A DNA stretch of 64,000 nt from Ascidia mentula (Eukaryota; Chordata; Ascidiacea; Phlebobranchia; Ascidiidae), in the NCBI GenBank assembly GCA_947561715.1, contig OX387198.1:6262001-6326000 (forward strand), read 5' to 3'. A program made the translations under genes and the position numbers. The notes below the pieces were generated by a model. The model worked only from the letters and a program-made list of their open reading frames with translations, ran no database searches and was not told where the DNA came from. Positions 12,102 through 22,605 of this stretch are shown here, piece after piece (the stretch's first letter is position 1; each line of letters opens with the position of its first letter).

Positions 12102-12671
12102 ACGGTGGTGGACTCGTGACGGTTTACAAGAGTGATGATAGTGCGGATAATCGATACATTGGCGGAAGCAGAAATGGCGTCACCAGCAATTCATGCAGAA
12201 AAGCGGGGAGCTCGTACTCGTTTGGAAGTAAACATTGCTAATGTTGCATCACTGAATTATATTTACTTATTACGAGGAGCGAATAGATTTTGTGTTGCTT
12301 AAAGATGATGTTTTTTTAGCATTAAATCCAATTACATCTTCCAGTGTCATGTTCAGTGGAAGGTGATTCGGCCGCAGACATAACACAAGTCTTTTGTCCA
12401 TCTGGATGCGGAAAGGAACCTGTTTACGGAACTGGAACCTACAGCATCAAGTCATCGGTGTGTAGCGCTGCCATACACGCCGGGAAACTAACAGGTTTAA
12501 CGTAGATAATAATGTCAGAGTTTGTTTGTGAAATGTAGGATCTTTTTTGCAGGAAATGGGGGTGAAGTGAGATTTTATGCAGCTCCAGGGCAAAAAAACT
12601 ATGTTGGATCCACAAAAAACGGTGTGGCGAGTCTTGCAAGTGGGTTTGCCACTTCATCGTTTCAATTTTAG
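12102..12671 (+). CDS. LCCL-domain exons joined to the gene 3 relic (partial gene)
   Basis: Three exons (12102-12227, 12345-12494, 12553-12671) encode one and a half LCCL domains. The first gives the C-terminal half of one LCCL (GGGLVTVY, RYIGGSRNGVTS). The second gives an N-terminal half with FCPSGC, VYGTGTY and SSVCSAAIHAGKL. The third gives the matching C-terminal half (GNGGEVRFYAAPG, YVGSTKNGVAS) and a stop. LCCL is an extracellular disulphide-bonded module known from cochlin, Limulus factor C and Lgl1. The first exon starts in phase 1, exactly matching the phase-1 end of the stalk exon at 11420-11500, so the lectin-family 5' part could splice onto LCCL. All three exons are open. No transmembrane segment follows, so a product would be secreted. 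The N-terminal half of the first LCCL was not found upstream. Confidence 0.75.
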
Positions 12672-13111
12672 GGTTGATGAAATTTTAAAACGATGTGCCG
12701 GGATTTCAGCGGACATGAGTGTTGTTAGCGCCATTAATGTGTATATTGTTGTACGACCATGAACCGTGTTCTGTGCAAATCCCCTTATGGGAGTGTACGT
12801 TAACAAGTAATAGTAAACCAAATATATCCTGTACAAAGTAACCGTTGGCTTATACTCTGTATTCCACGTTTTTTTCTAAACACTTCATGGCGCCTGGTAT
12901 ACAAGGCATAACATGGCGATAAATAGTCAGGAGTGAAAAAGCAAAAAAGGGCGAAAGAAGGACGAAAAAGCAGAAAGAGCGCGAAAAAACGCGGAGGCGG
13001 GCATAAAGAATTGACAACGCGCACCAACAAGGAACTATACTGGGGTCTAACGCACAGCGCCCAGAGTTGCTAACATCACGTTTAATGGGGGCGTATCGCG
13101 CAGACCGTTTA
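12672..13111. other. Intergenic, no gene seen
   Basis: Nothing coding is recognised. A purine-rich stretch of GAAA and CGAAAAAG runs occupies about 12930-13010. Confidence 0.4.
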
Positions 13112-13468
13112 TCAAATTACGATAAACAGGAGGAAAAAAGGATTCCTCTTATCATTCAGGGCAGATTCATGTGAATTTATATGCAAAGACTCGATAAGCA
13201 TTCTCTTATATCTGTCATTCTCCCTTGAATGACCTTTCGAATTTGAAATTAACTGCGTCTGCGTGTCCTGTTTCTGCCACATGTTGGGACAGTGCCGTCC
13301 CTGTAACCTTCTTGGGTTTGCCGACATCCCGTTGATGCTCCTTTAACCGTGTTCGTAAGGCGCGAACCGTCTCACTAACGTACACCTTCTCACACTCTCT
13401 ACAGGGAATGCGGCATCAACTTGATGTCGGCAAACCCAAGAAGGTTGCAGGGACGGCACTGTCCCAAT
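13112..13468 (-). mobile_element. Penelope-like retroelement relic (GIY-YIG endonuclease part)
   Basis: Read on the minus strand from about 13405 downward, the sequence gives IPCRECEKVYVSETVRALRT, then TRLKEH, GTALSQH and ETGHAD. This resembles the GIY-YIG endonuclease domain at the C terminus of Penelope-like elements, where a C-x-x-C-x-x-x-YVGET core is followed by an Arg-rich helix and a conserved EH. Stops follow after the SFKGE region, and no reverse transcriptase is present, so it is a dead fragment. A 55-base portion is repeated in inverted orientation (see the inverted repeat entry). Confidence 0.6.
13283..13468. repeat. Inverted repeat within the Penelope-like relic
   Basis: Arms at 13283-13337 and 13414-13468 are reverse complements with only a few mismatches, separated by 76 bases. 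Both arms encode the same DVGKPKKV-GTALSQ piece of the endonuclease, one on each strand. Head-to-head arrangement of copies is a known habit of Penelope-like elements. Confidence 0.8.
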
Positions 13469-13915
13469 GATCGTTATGAGATTTAAGTAAATTACTACAC
13501 AGCGGGTTTAACTGTCTACGCAAGTATGCACGATCGGTGCGTGGTATTTTTTACAAAGCAAATATGTTCCACGCATACTCTAACATAGGATATGCATCCA
13601 AACAGGGCTATAAAAATAAACTGTGTCGCAGTCAGAAAAATAGAAATTCCAACCTTGGCGATGGCACAAATTGTTTTGTCGCGAAAGGTATCTTTTCTAT
13701 TGACTTTATAGCGTATATTATAATATTATTTTAATTGTTTCAAAGTTAGCATTTTATGAAAACGAATACATTTAAAGACTGGAATTGAACAAATCCAACA
13801 GAATGGAAACTAACATAATGTCAGTGCTCGGTATAACAAGTTAGACAAACGAATTTTACTAAGAGATCAAATTTATAAGCGTCACTAATGATTAATGACA
13901 TGTTTATCACCTCAC

Positions 13916-15024
13916 CTTGGTTTGAGGCACCAGCACAATCCCACTACAATAAGCGCCACAGCCACAAGAACAGCCGAAAAACGACCAAAAAAAAGTTTAA
14001 ACAACGCAGGAAATTATACCTGGACGGTTTGCTATCGAGTCGTAAGCAGCTTTCGCGTTGAATACCCAACGTCGACACCATCACAGTTGTGGAGACGTTT
14101 GTTTTTGCACAACCGGAAAGTGACGCTGTGACCTGAGTAACATGAAAGCATGTCCCAAAAAAATTAAACTTATTTTGAAAATTTATTTTGAAATAGGTGA
14201 CAACGCCTATCTGTTTTAATATGTAAAGTTTTTCCACCTGTTTCTTTGTTGGATGTTACAGGTTTCGACAGTTACTAACCATGATACTGTAGTTTGTTAA
14301 AATATTGAAGTTTTCAATCTTAACCGATAGATTTTCATACGGAACGTGAACACTCCGCTGCCATCCAACCACGATGATCTCCATCTGAAAACACATTTCC
14401 AAAAATCGCAAATTCTCTTCAATTTAAATTTAAATTAACATAAAACACATAAAAGAAAGAACAAAAAGTGTGGTCTTTTGACCGAATACCTTTTTAAAAG
14501 TTTTGAAATATAAAAAAAAATACCTCCGCCTAGAGATTTTGATTCTCAATAAATTGGTGCAGTTCAGTCCACCTAATAGCAACAATGGATAAGTTACACG
14601 GATATTTATCCACAGAAGCGATAAATGACGTGGCCGATCAAGACACAAAGGAAACAAAACAAAAACGTATCATATTGTCAAACTTGAAAAGCTCAGTAAA
14701 ACCCGAGGAGAAATTCCAGAATTTAATAAAAAAAACTCCACTCGATTTGACACTCGAATGCTTTCAACAATCTCCATAATGGAGTGCTCCCTTGCTGGCA
14801 GGATGTAACATTGGAAACAGAATAGTTTGCAGGAGATCCATCGCTCCAAAACCAACCACCAAGTTGGGAATTGTAACGAGCTCCGATCATAACATTGATG
14901 TCTTAAAATCAAAGGACGTTCTATAGGAAATGTTGATGCTTCTTATCGTTGTGGAATAAATTCTGTTTTCGCACAAATATAGTTTTTGTGCCTGACATCA
15001 GGCATTTTTGCGGCAAACGCCAAC
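13916..15024 (-). pseudogene. Minus-strand relic of the receptor family (lectin to transmembrane)
   Basis: Reading the minus strand, family exons appear in normal order. A degraded lectin exon lies at about 14920-15024 (starts GWRL, ends ...SISYRTSF-like in another frame). The last lectin exon is at about 14760-14901, intact to SCQQG then frameshifted. The FN3 pair is at 14524-14624 (IVAIRWTEL, with TAG at 14530-14532 and no AG acceptor) and 14280-14384 (open, VPYENLSVKIENF). The stalk exon is at about 14030-14132 (SLSGCAKTNVSTT) and the transmembrane exon at about 13916-14000 (VLVAVALIVVGLCW). No tail exons were found. A weak third-lectin-exon remnant may lie near 15215-15250. The FN3 exons resemble the PTP class. 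Frameshift, nonsense and splice loss together make it a pseudogene. Confidence 0.75.
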
Positions 15025-16345
15025 CTGAAAGGTAAATGTCAATTATGCATTCATGTTAATGAGCTCTTCATTTTCCATGCTTTTGTAATCACCGTGACGA
15101 TTTCCAGCTTATATACTTAAGCATTGAAAGGTTTGATTGCAGATTTAAACCTGACAGCTTTCTTATTTAAAACAAGTGTCTTTAAAAAACATTGTCAGTG
15201 TCCATAAGCACAACACAAAAGGGATTACAGAAAGGACTTCCATTAATACTTACGAATGGAAACGAATTTGTGTCGCGCATCTCTGACGCTCTCCACGATT
15301 CTATTTGTAAGCAAACGATATGCAGGTCCAAAACCAACGCCGTTCCTATGGGCGTAAAGTGATTTATTTTGGAAACAATGACGCATTCGCCACTTCCTGC
15401 AGTTTGAGACAAGGTTGATGATGGTCATTTACAGTGACAGTGTTCTTCGACAGTGTTTGTCTTCGTAAAAAAACGACGAAAATTAATAACACAACATGGA
15501 TTTACACGAGGTGAAGTCAAACTTACTCTACGCTTCCTTAAAGTTATTGTAATGAAGAGAGTAATAACTGACGTGTGTACAACGCCACAGTACACAGGCA
15601 ATATCGTCACGTAAGCACGATTGAAAGTGATTGGAGAAAAGGTTAAATTACGAATACACTTTATAAATGTTTATTGGTAAGTTCGACTATGCTTATTATG
15701 CATCACCTTTTGAATCTTAGTATGCAAATGCAATCAAAACAATGCACTGTAAATATCCCATAGCAATGCGTGGTATCGCGTAAGTCCAAAGTATAGGATG
15801 AGAATGTGCGTAATAGACAATGTATTCCCAGTTGCAGTTTTTAGGTGTTTCAAGGCGTTACTATTCTGTGACATAGGTAAAGGAGGAAACTGTTTAACTT
15901 GAGAAGTTGTTCCAGAAGTTGTAACGGTTCAGGCGTACACACAAAGGCGATGCCTGACTTGGTAAAAAAGTTTGCAGGTAAAGTTAAAACTTCCGCGTCG
16001 TGCCAGTAGCTAAGGAGTAAGAAAATACTGCTTTTTGGCCACTCTTGCCTGTATTACATACAAAAGCTAAACATAGTAAGGCAAGCTAAAGCAACAGGAC
16101 AAGGGTAATATTTGATGCGGCATACGTTGCAGGCTCCCATTAAGTTCCACAGAAGAAAACGGAATATAACGATTTCTTATTTTTATGTGCGTGTAGCACA
16201 TTCATATGATAAGATCAATTGTTACAGCCGTGATGAAACCAGTGAATATATGTAGAGCATTTGTAAACATTTACAAATAGCTTTTTGTACATGGGTTAAC
16301 ACAACAATCTATTTTTGAAATTACTTCTGAATATTATTGCCCACA
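15025..16345. repeat. Segment upstream of gene 4, duplicated at 22606-23960
   Basis: This stretch is nearly identical to 22606-23960, including the start region of genes 4 and 6. The part at about 15260-15450 is also the reverse complement of the region upstream of genes 8 and 11 (for example near 36950-37110), so it probably held the promoter of the minus-strand relic. No intact gene was seen. Confidence 0.7.
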
Positions 16346-19084
16346 ATGTTTAATCAGATAATATCGGCTCTTGTCATTCTCGAAAGTGTTTGGTTGTCAA
16401 ATGCAACATCAGGTAAGCTCTGATAAAAACCATGAGCAAAAGAGATAACAAGCTTTAAGATTCATCTATGTTTAGATTGCGACTTCACTTTAATATCATT
16501 GAACGATGCCATATTAACCTTGTCTAATGATCTTGTTGATGCAAATACTGCACAAGAGAAATGTTCGTTACTTGGTGGAAATCTAGCCATTACCAAAGAC
16601 CAGAATATAAATGCGACTTTAATTCAACTAATGACCAAACAATATACCAAAGGTGTGCACTTGATAAAGTTTGTGCATGATTAATAAAATTATTAAACAG
16701 TAAACATATTTTAGGTTTAACACGACTTCGGATTTTCTATGATTTTGTGGGCGGGCATACATTTAGATTTCAAAACTATTCAACTAATGTCAGTTACTGG
16801 AAAAGTGCAAAACAACTTGGTGTACTTTGGTACATAGATTTCTTCACAAGGTAATATAAAGACAGCTAGTATTATATGACAACGTTTAGGAAAGTCTGAA
16901 CCTACCTGTAGGTTCCTGATAACCGATTTCGGGAATTATTCCCCATTCCCAACCCATAATTGTAACGATTTCCATCCTTATGAGAAAATATCTTTTCTGG
17001 ATTTAAATCTTTCATGTGAGACAAATATATTTCGCTATGAAGCATTTTCAGTGTCTGTAAAAACAACGTACAAAATTAAAGCACAAGCACTAAAAGCTCA
17101 TCGCTGTGTTAAGAACTGCGATAACTTTTTGTCCTTTAGAAGCCATGATAGAAATGAGGAAGAAATATTTTTCTGCGACGCACTTAATGGGGAAAGAAGA
17201 AAATGGAGAGTGAAAGTTGGCAATAATTGTGACGGGCATGGTACACATTTTGCTGTAATTTGCACATAATCCGAACATTTTGTTAAACCTTTTTCTGAAG
17301 AAAATTGACTTACCAGCTAGCCGTATAAAGTTGTAACATAAGAAATATTTATTTCATTACCTTGAACAAACTTAACACCACGTTAACATTTTCTAATTAC
17401 AGGATGGAATTTACAATTTTCCTTGTTTGCTTCAAAAACACTTCAACCGGGATACAAAGAAATATACGTATACGAAAACAATATCTATTCTAACATGCTA
17501 CGAAATGTTAACCATACCTACGGAATATTTAATAAGTATCGACAATCCACATTTACTCCAGGTTGAGATGAGCTTCGTTAAAATCTTGAACATTCATGAA
17601 AAATAGCAATCTTGTTTTCCTCGTTTTAAGACATCAATGTTATGATCGGGGCCCGTTACAATTCCCAACTTGGTGGTTGGTTTTGGAGCGACGGATCTCC
17701 TGCAAGCTATTCTGTTTCCAATGTTACATTCTGCCAGCAGAGGGCGTTCCATTATGGAGATGGTTGGGAGAAATCGAGTGTTGATTGTGTTGGACAACCA
17801 GCTTACTACGCCTGTCAAATTAAATGTTAGTATGTAACAATGTGTGTGAAACAATGTTGTAAGTTTTGTGTTTAAAACGATTTTATTATGTAGCAAAGTG
17901 ATGTATCATCCACAATAATGTAACTAAACATAAAATAACGCAGTAATGTTTCATGCAATGGCATGATTGGCAGGATCGCCCCACTGTGCATCTCCTCACT
18001 TGTAGATCACAGCTAAAGTATCGAGATCAGTTTACAGGCTTCGCAGTCCAAAATTTTTCAGATCTTGATTCGAAAACTGGCTGACCCAGCTAAACTGCAA
18101 TACCTGGGCTCTGAAGCTGGTTAATCCATCGTCGTGGGTTCCAACTTTACCAGGAACTTGATTTTCTCTCGCTCCGACTCTTGTTGCTTTGTGAAACTTT
18201 TTGAAATTAAGGGTGTTATTTTGTTGCACAAACAAGCTAAACGCTAAATAGTGCGTTCCTAACAAATGTGAAATATTGGTCAATGTGTTGCTTGGTAAAA
18301 GCACATCTTCCCAGTTCAAAAAAGCAAATAGCAATTTTGAAATCCTCAACCTATGTAACGTCTGTTTGATTTACATACTTTGCAGTTGTTGCATCAGTGA
18401 CGAAAGTTGCAGGTAATTCCCCTCTTGTTGCAATAAGCTGGATTGGATTGACATCGCTTGTTAGGAATCATAACCTTTCAGCTAAAGTAACGTAACTTTG
18501 CCAGACATGATTCTCCAGTAATTTACATTGCCGAGACTTGATACATTTTAGGTAGAAATCACTGTATTGGAATTAAGGCATTCTGTTTACGTGCCGTACG
18601 AAAACGCATCAATTCAATTAACAAACCTGAACTACTCAACAAACTACACTCTTCGGGTTGGTATTTAATGGCATGTAGTATTACAGTCTAATAAGAGACA
18701 AACGAAAGCAAATTTTCTCTTGTTTCATCAACAATTTTAATCATGTCTAAGCATATAAATTTCCGTCCCGTTATTGTCAATAGGTGTCAGCGTTGGTTTC
18801 TGGCTGCGTGCAAGAAAACGTCACGACATTCGTGTCGGTAACAACATCGGGTATTCCCCCAACGACTCACTTCAACCAGAGCAGTAAAATATCACTTAAT
18901 TATATAAGAGTTAGTTAATTAAGAATTAATATTTCTTGCAGTAACAACTTCAGCAGGATTTACCACGTCCAACAGTAACAATGTCGAAAACTACATTAAC
19001 GGTTTACTAATTGGAATGATTTCGGCTCTGCTTGTTCTCGCAGCCATCCTACTGTTTGATTTATTGTTCTATAAACGAAGTTGA
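16346..19084 (+). CDS. Gene 4: alpha-class lectin/FN3 receptor predicted to lack its tail
   Basis: Exons: 16346-16412 (signal peptide MFNQIISALVILESVW), 16476-16652, 16715-16850, 17140-17240, 17403-17561, 17631-17825 (lectin), 18386-18486 and 18552-18656 (FN3-like), 18784-18883 (stalk) and 18942-19084 (transmembrane). The model closes in frame at 427 residues. Every sister gene has AAACGAAG followed by a GT donor at the end of the transmembrane exon. Here the next bases are TTGAAT, so the phase-2 donor is lost and read-through gives KRS and a stop at 19082-19084. A GT one base earlier would shift the frame. The ITIM exons still exist at 20159-20435 but cannot be joined in frame by the usual site. 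The product would be a tailless membrane receptor, possibly a decoy. It is the duplicate of gene 6. Confidence 0.85.
17900..18370. repeat. Intronic repeat shared by genes 4 and 6 (copy at 25330-25800)
   Basis: The intron between the last lectin exon and the first FN3 exon is expanded by about 450 bases, starting near GCAATGGCATGATTGGCAGG. It is shared only with gene 6, whereas genes 8 and 11 have an intron of about 60 bases here. It may be an old SINE-like insertion, but I cannot place it in a family. Confidence 0.5.
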
Positions 19085-20158
19085 ATGCGACTGAGTGCAC
19101 ATTAACTTACGATGTAATGCGTATTGTAAATAGGTAATCAACTTACAATTAAATAACAACTGTCATTTGTCTTGGCATTGCAACGTGCTTTTTTGTTTAT
19201 TAAAGTGCATATGACACGGAAAAATAAAACATGTTAATAATCAAACGAAGAGATGTTCATAACTTTAGAACATTTTTGGCGAAAAAAGTAGCTTGATACG
19301 ACGACTGGTTTCTGAGATACAGCTGATCAAAGTCGCACTTTTGCCGCTGCGAACGACATCGTGCGAAAGCGAGATATTGTTGCGTGACGTCATAGAAGGC
19401 ACTTCGGTCGTGCGCGAGTGCTGGCAGCAAGCCTTATGCGTAGGAATGGAAAACATTGTAAAACCGGTTTAAGCATAATATTGCATTAAACAGGGGACAA
19501 AAAGGAAACAAGTGAAATAAACGGATTTTGATGTTAATTTAATCTGAAGACAGATGGCCGCTGTTCGACCTATTATGTCCTATTTAGTTGTGTAATAATA
19601 AAACAGTTACTGGGACAGGGTGTTCTTGTTGTTACAGCATTTATGATCGCTAACGTGATACATGAACTTTTGAAAACACGACAGAGACAAAACGTTAGTT
19701 TAGCATTGTCGTTTTGTCCACTCACAGTTATGTCGTTTCTGCTATACCTTATGGTCTTCCGCTAATTAGAGACAAATAAGCCTTTGATTCGTGACGTCAC
19801 AATGACAAATTTTTGTGTGATGCAAAACCCTGTCCTGACCTTTACGGTAACGTAATCTGTGGATTCTCCCATGTTTGAAACTATTCGATATCTGCAAAAA
19901 AGGCGCCTTCTCCCAAAAGGTTTACGATTTTTGGTCGCCGTTACTTTTCGTGAAGTTTTTTACATTTTTTAGTTGACGTAGAACCGTGAAACTTTGGATA
20001 TATGTTTGTTGTAGATGTACCTTTAGTTTTACGCAAAGTTGTCATGGCCGTGTCATATGCACTTTAAGTAGAGCATTTGGTGCAGTTAACAACCTGAAGC
20101 GTGTAGTTTGTTTGGTCTAGATTTATTAAAATATTAAATCTGATTTAAATACAACCAG
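19085..20158. other. Long non-coding gap after the gene 4 transmembrane exon
   Basis: Formerly this would have been the intron to the tail exon. It is about 1.1 kb, against about 200 bases in genes 1, 6 and 9, so extra DNA has been inserted (roughly 19140-20100). No protein-coding similarity was recognised in the insertion. Confidence 0.5.
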
Positions 20159-20435
20159 ATACGACATGTCCAAACCAACCAATTTTCAACAAACAATAAA
20201 TCAATCTGGCGCTTCAGATAAATCTGTCCATAACAATATATCACACAACCAAGCATCAAAAGTGGAAGTCCACCTTTCACCAAAGGGTAAGTAACTTTTT
20301 ATTATTTTTTTTCAACTGTAACTGTGTAATCGTATACAATACTTGACAGAGCACCAAACAACTGGCCAGATTACGTATGACAACGTCCAACCTTCCTCTC
20401 ATCAACCAAATCACGTGTACGAAAGTATGAAGTGA
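20159..20435 (+). pseudogene. Stranded ITIM tail exons of gene 4
   Basis: Two exons at 20159-20286 (RYDMSKPTNFQQ...) and 20350-20435 (QITYDNV, then NHVYESMK and stop) match the tails of genes 1, 6 and 9 in length and phase. Both remain open. Because the upstream donor is mutated, they are probably no longer part of the gene 4 protein unless a minor splice form uses them. Confidence 0.75.
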
Positions 20436-21922
20436 CGTAACAGCTTTCTTTACAGGATGAATCTTTATGACCAATTTTAGTTTATGTTACGTAACCACGT
20501 CCAAACATGGAATTCAAGATATGAAAACATTGGTCACAAAAACAGCCAGATTAGGTCATTATCGTTCAGAGTATCTTTATTACATAGGTATGCGCATTTG
20601 TTCAACGCCTGTCACATCAAAGAGCACAGAAACGATTACTTGTTTTCTCACGCGATTCGATCTCGTTTCCGATGTGATATTAATATCCAACCGCTAATAG
20701 TAATATTTTCAATGTGTTTTACTTTTTCGTTTGTAATGTGTTTTTCCATTCTGTGCAGTTTGACATAGGATTTCTTTAATGTCCTTGTGTTGCGCATAAA
20801 GTTGATTTGAACCTCCATGTACCCAAGATGATCATTTACGGGCGGTATAATATAATGTCTTCACTGTCAGGTGTGTTTTACCCGTGGTGTTTATTCGGAT
20901 AGGGTACAGAGAAAAGATGTGTCTGTTTTTTAAGGTTAACTGTAAGATTTCCATGTTTCGAAATCAATGAAAACAATTCCTTTCCTTTCAAAGTATTATC
21001 ATGCAGCGCATGCTCTTGTGATTTATTGCAGCAACCTACGTACATATTTCAAACCTCACGCTTTGTTGTGGATTAAATACGCATCTTGTAAAACTCCTTT
21101 AACCGGCTCAAGCGGCACCTAAACGTTAATTTTGAAACAGCTCAAAGGGGTAAGGAACAACAAGACAGCTCTTTTTCTTATTTTGAATATCGTGAATACC
21201 TGATATCAGTCAATAGTGCAAAAATTATCATGCTTTTTTAACCCGTGTGTTCATCCCACAACATAACGTGGGTTATAAAATATTCACGTGAGTCGCTGCA
21301 TAAAATCACAACGCAATGCTTTGAGGTGTAATGTTTAGGAAACCTTGTGAAATAAACCTACTACACATTTCGACGCCAAACCTTCGCTCCGTTTCGCTGT
21401 TTTATTTTCTAAATCAGTTTTTTCCAGACAATGAACGTTGTATATTTTGTTGGGATTAACTTGTATACCGAGGTGGTCTGTACATACAAACGTATCGTTG
21501 TTATCAAAACCCAGCGCCATTTCAGAAGATGTTGATGCAGCCAGTTGCTGGTAGGTTATATTATTTTTGCGCACGCGTAAACGGAACCGCGATTTCCCGA
21601 CCAGTAAGCACAACTAAAGAGACCTTTAGATAAGAAACTCAGCATAAAGAAAAAACTTTGAAACACTCGTCTTAGTTTAAAAATATCAGTCAACGTTATA
21701 AATATAACAGTTAGATGACTTGAGCTGCAAAAACAATGTCATTGTATCAAATCTATTATTTTACTATCAGAAATAGTTGTTTTTACACCTCCTAACCGTA
21801 CGACGTACAAATTCGTGTGATACGATATTTTTCATAAATGATAGTAAGAACGAATGCAAGTTTTATGTCAAATAAGTAAATTATGAAATACCAAATGTAG
21901 AGGCAATTGTTTCCAACACACA
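20436..21922. repeat. Upstream block of gene 5
   Basis: No gene was seen. It is a diverged copy of the upstream block found before genes 2, 7 and 10, including the CCCAC/GTGGG hairpin near 21250 and the GGGTACAGAGAAAAGATGTG segment near 20900. Confidence 0.6.
21556..21600 (+). promoter_or_regulatory. Recurrent upstream motif (GCG-rich, TTATTTTTGCGCA)
   Basis: A segment around TTATTTTTGCGCA, GCGTAAACGGAACCGCG and TTTCCCG occurs here and again at 28127-28165 and 28717-28770, always several hundred bases before a signal-peptide exon. A weaker form precedes gene 12 near 55435-55470. Repeated position suggests a promoter element, but shared ancestry of the blocks could explain it. Confidence 0.35.
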
Positions 21923-22406
21923 ATGTTCACCAAGTTTGTGTCAGTTCTGCTCATTATACGAAATGCGGAAGTGTCAATGGCAACAAACGGTAAGCCTTTA
22001 AAGACATGAAAAGTTAATCAAAGGACCAACAAGACATTGCGTTTATCTGTGTTTAGATTGCGGTCTCATATCAACATCATTCAATGACACCATATTGACT
22101 TTGTCCGATGAACTTGTTGATGCGAACACTGCACAAGAGAAATGTTCGTTGCTTGGTGGCAATCTAACCATGACCGAAGACCTACATATCAACGAGTTAT
22201 TAATTCAAATAATGACCAAACAATATACCAAAGGTGTGCGAATTTGGTATATCCTAACCTAACAACTTGTCAAAAAAGACATTTCAGGTTTAACACGACT
22301 TTGGATTTTCTATGATTTTGTGGGCGGGGAGACATTCCGATTTCAAAACTATTCAACTAACGTCAGTTACTGGAAAAGTGCAAAACAACTTGGTTTAACA
22401 GAATAG
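21923..22406 (+). pseudogene. Gene 5: truncated alpha-class lectin gene
   Basis: Signal exon 21923-21989 ([14 protein letters not shown]), lectin exon 22057-22233 and the start of the next lectin exon (22288 onward, [10 protein letters not shown]) are intact up to KQLG at about 22394. There the sequence switches to the reverse complement of the last lectin exon. In frame, the junction adds four residues and stops at TAG 22404-22406. If transcribed, this would give a 120-residue secreted fragment. It looks like a gene cut by the segmental duplication that created gene 6. Confidence 0.8.
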
Positions 22407-22605
22407 TTTGCAGGAGATCCGTCGATCCAAAACCAACCACCAAGATGGGAATTGTAACGAGCCCCGATCATAACATCGATGTCTTGAAATCAAAGGACGT
22501 TCTATAGGAAATGTTGATGCTTCTTATCATTGTGGAATCAATTCTGTTTTCGCACAAATATAGTTTTTGTACCTGAGATCAGGCATTTTTGCGGCAAACG
22601 CCAAC
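22395..22605 (-). pseudogene. Minus-strand lectin exon fragments (duplicate of 14830-15024)
   Basis: The reverse strand carries part of the last lectin exon (22395-22482, [16 protein letters not shown]) and the degraded preceding exon to about 22605. It matches the minus-strand relic at 13916-15024, of which only this 5' part was copied. Confidence 0.75.

Noticed and set aside
12800-13030. Minus-strand open frame rich in Phe and Pro
   Set aside because: It is explained by the purine-rich repeat on the plus strand; no start context, splice sites or conservation.
15243-15610. Minus-strand frames upstream of gene 4 as a small gene
   Set aside because: Frames of about 60 to 75 codons only, and the same DNA forward-oriented upstream of genes 8 and 11 is non-coding flank.
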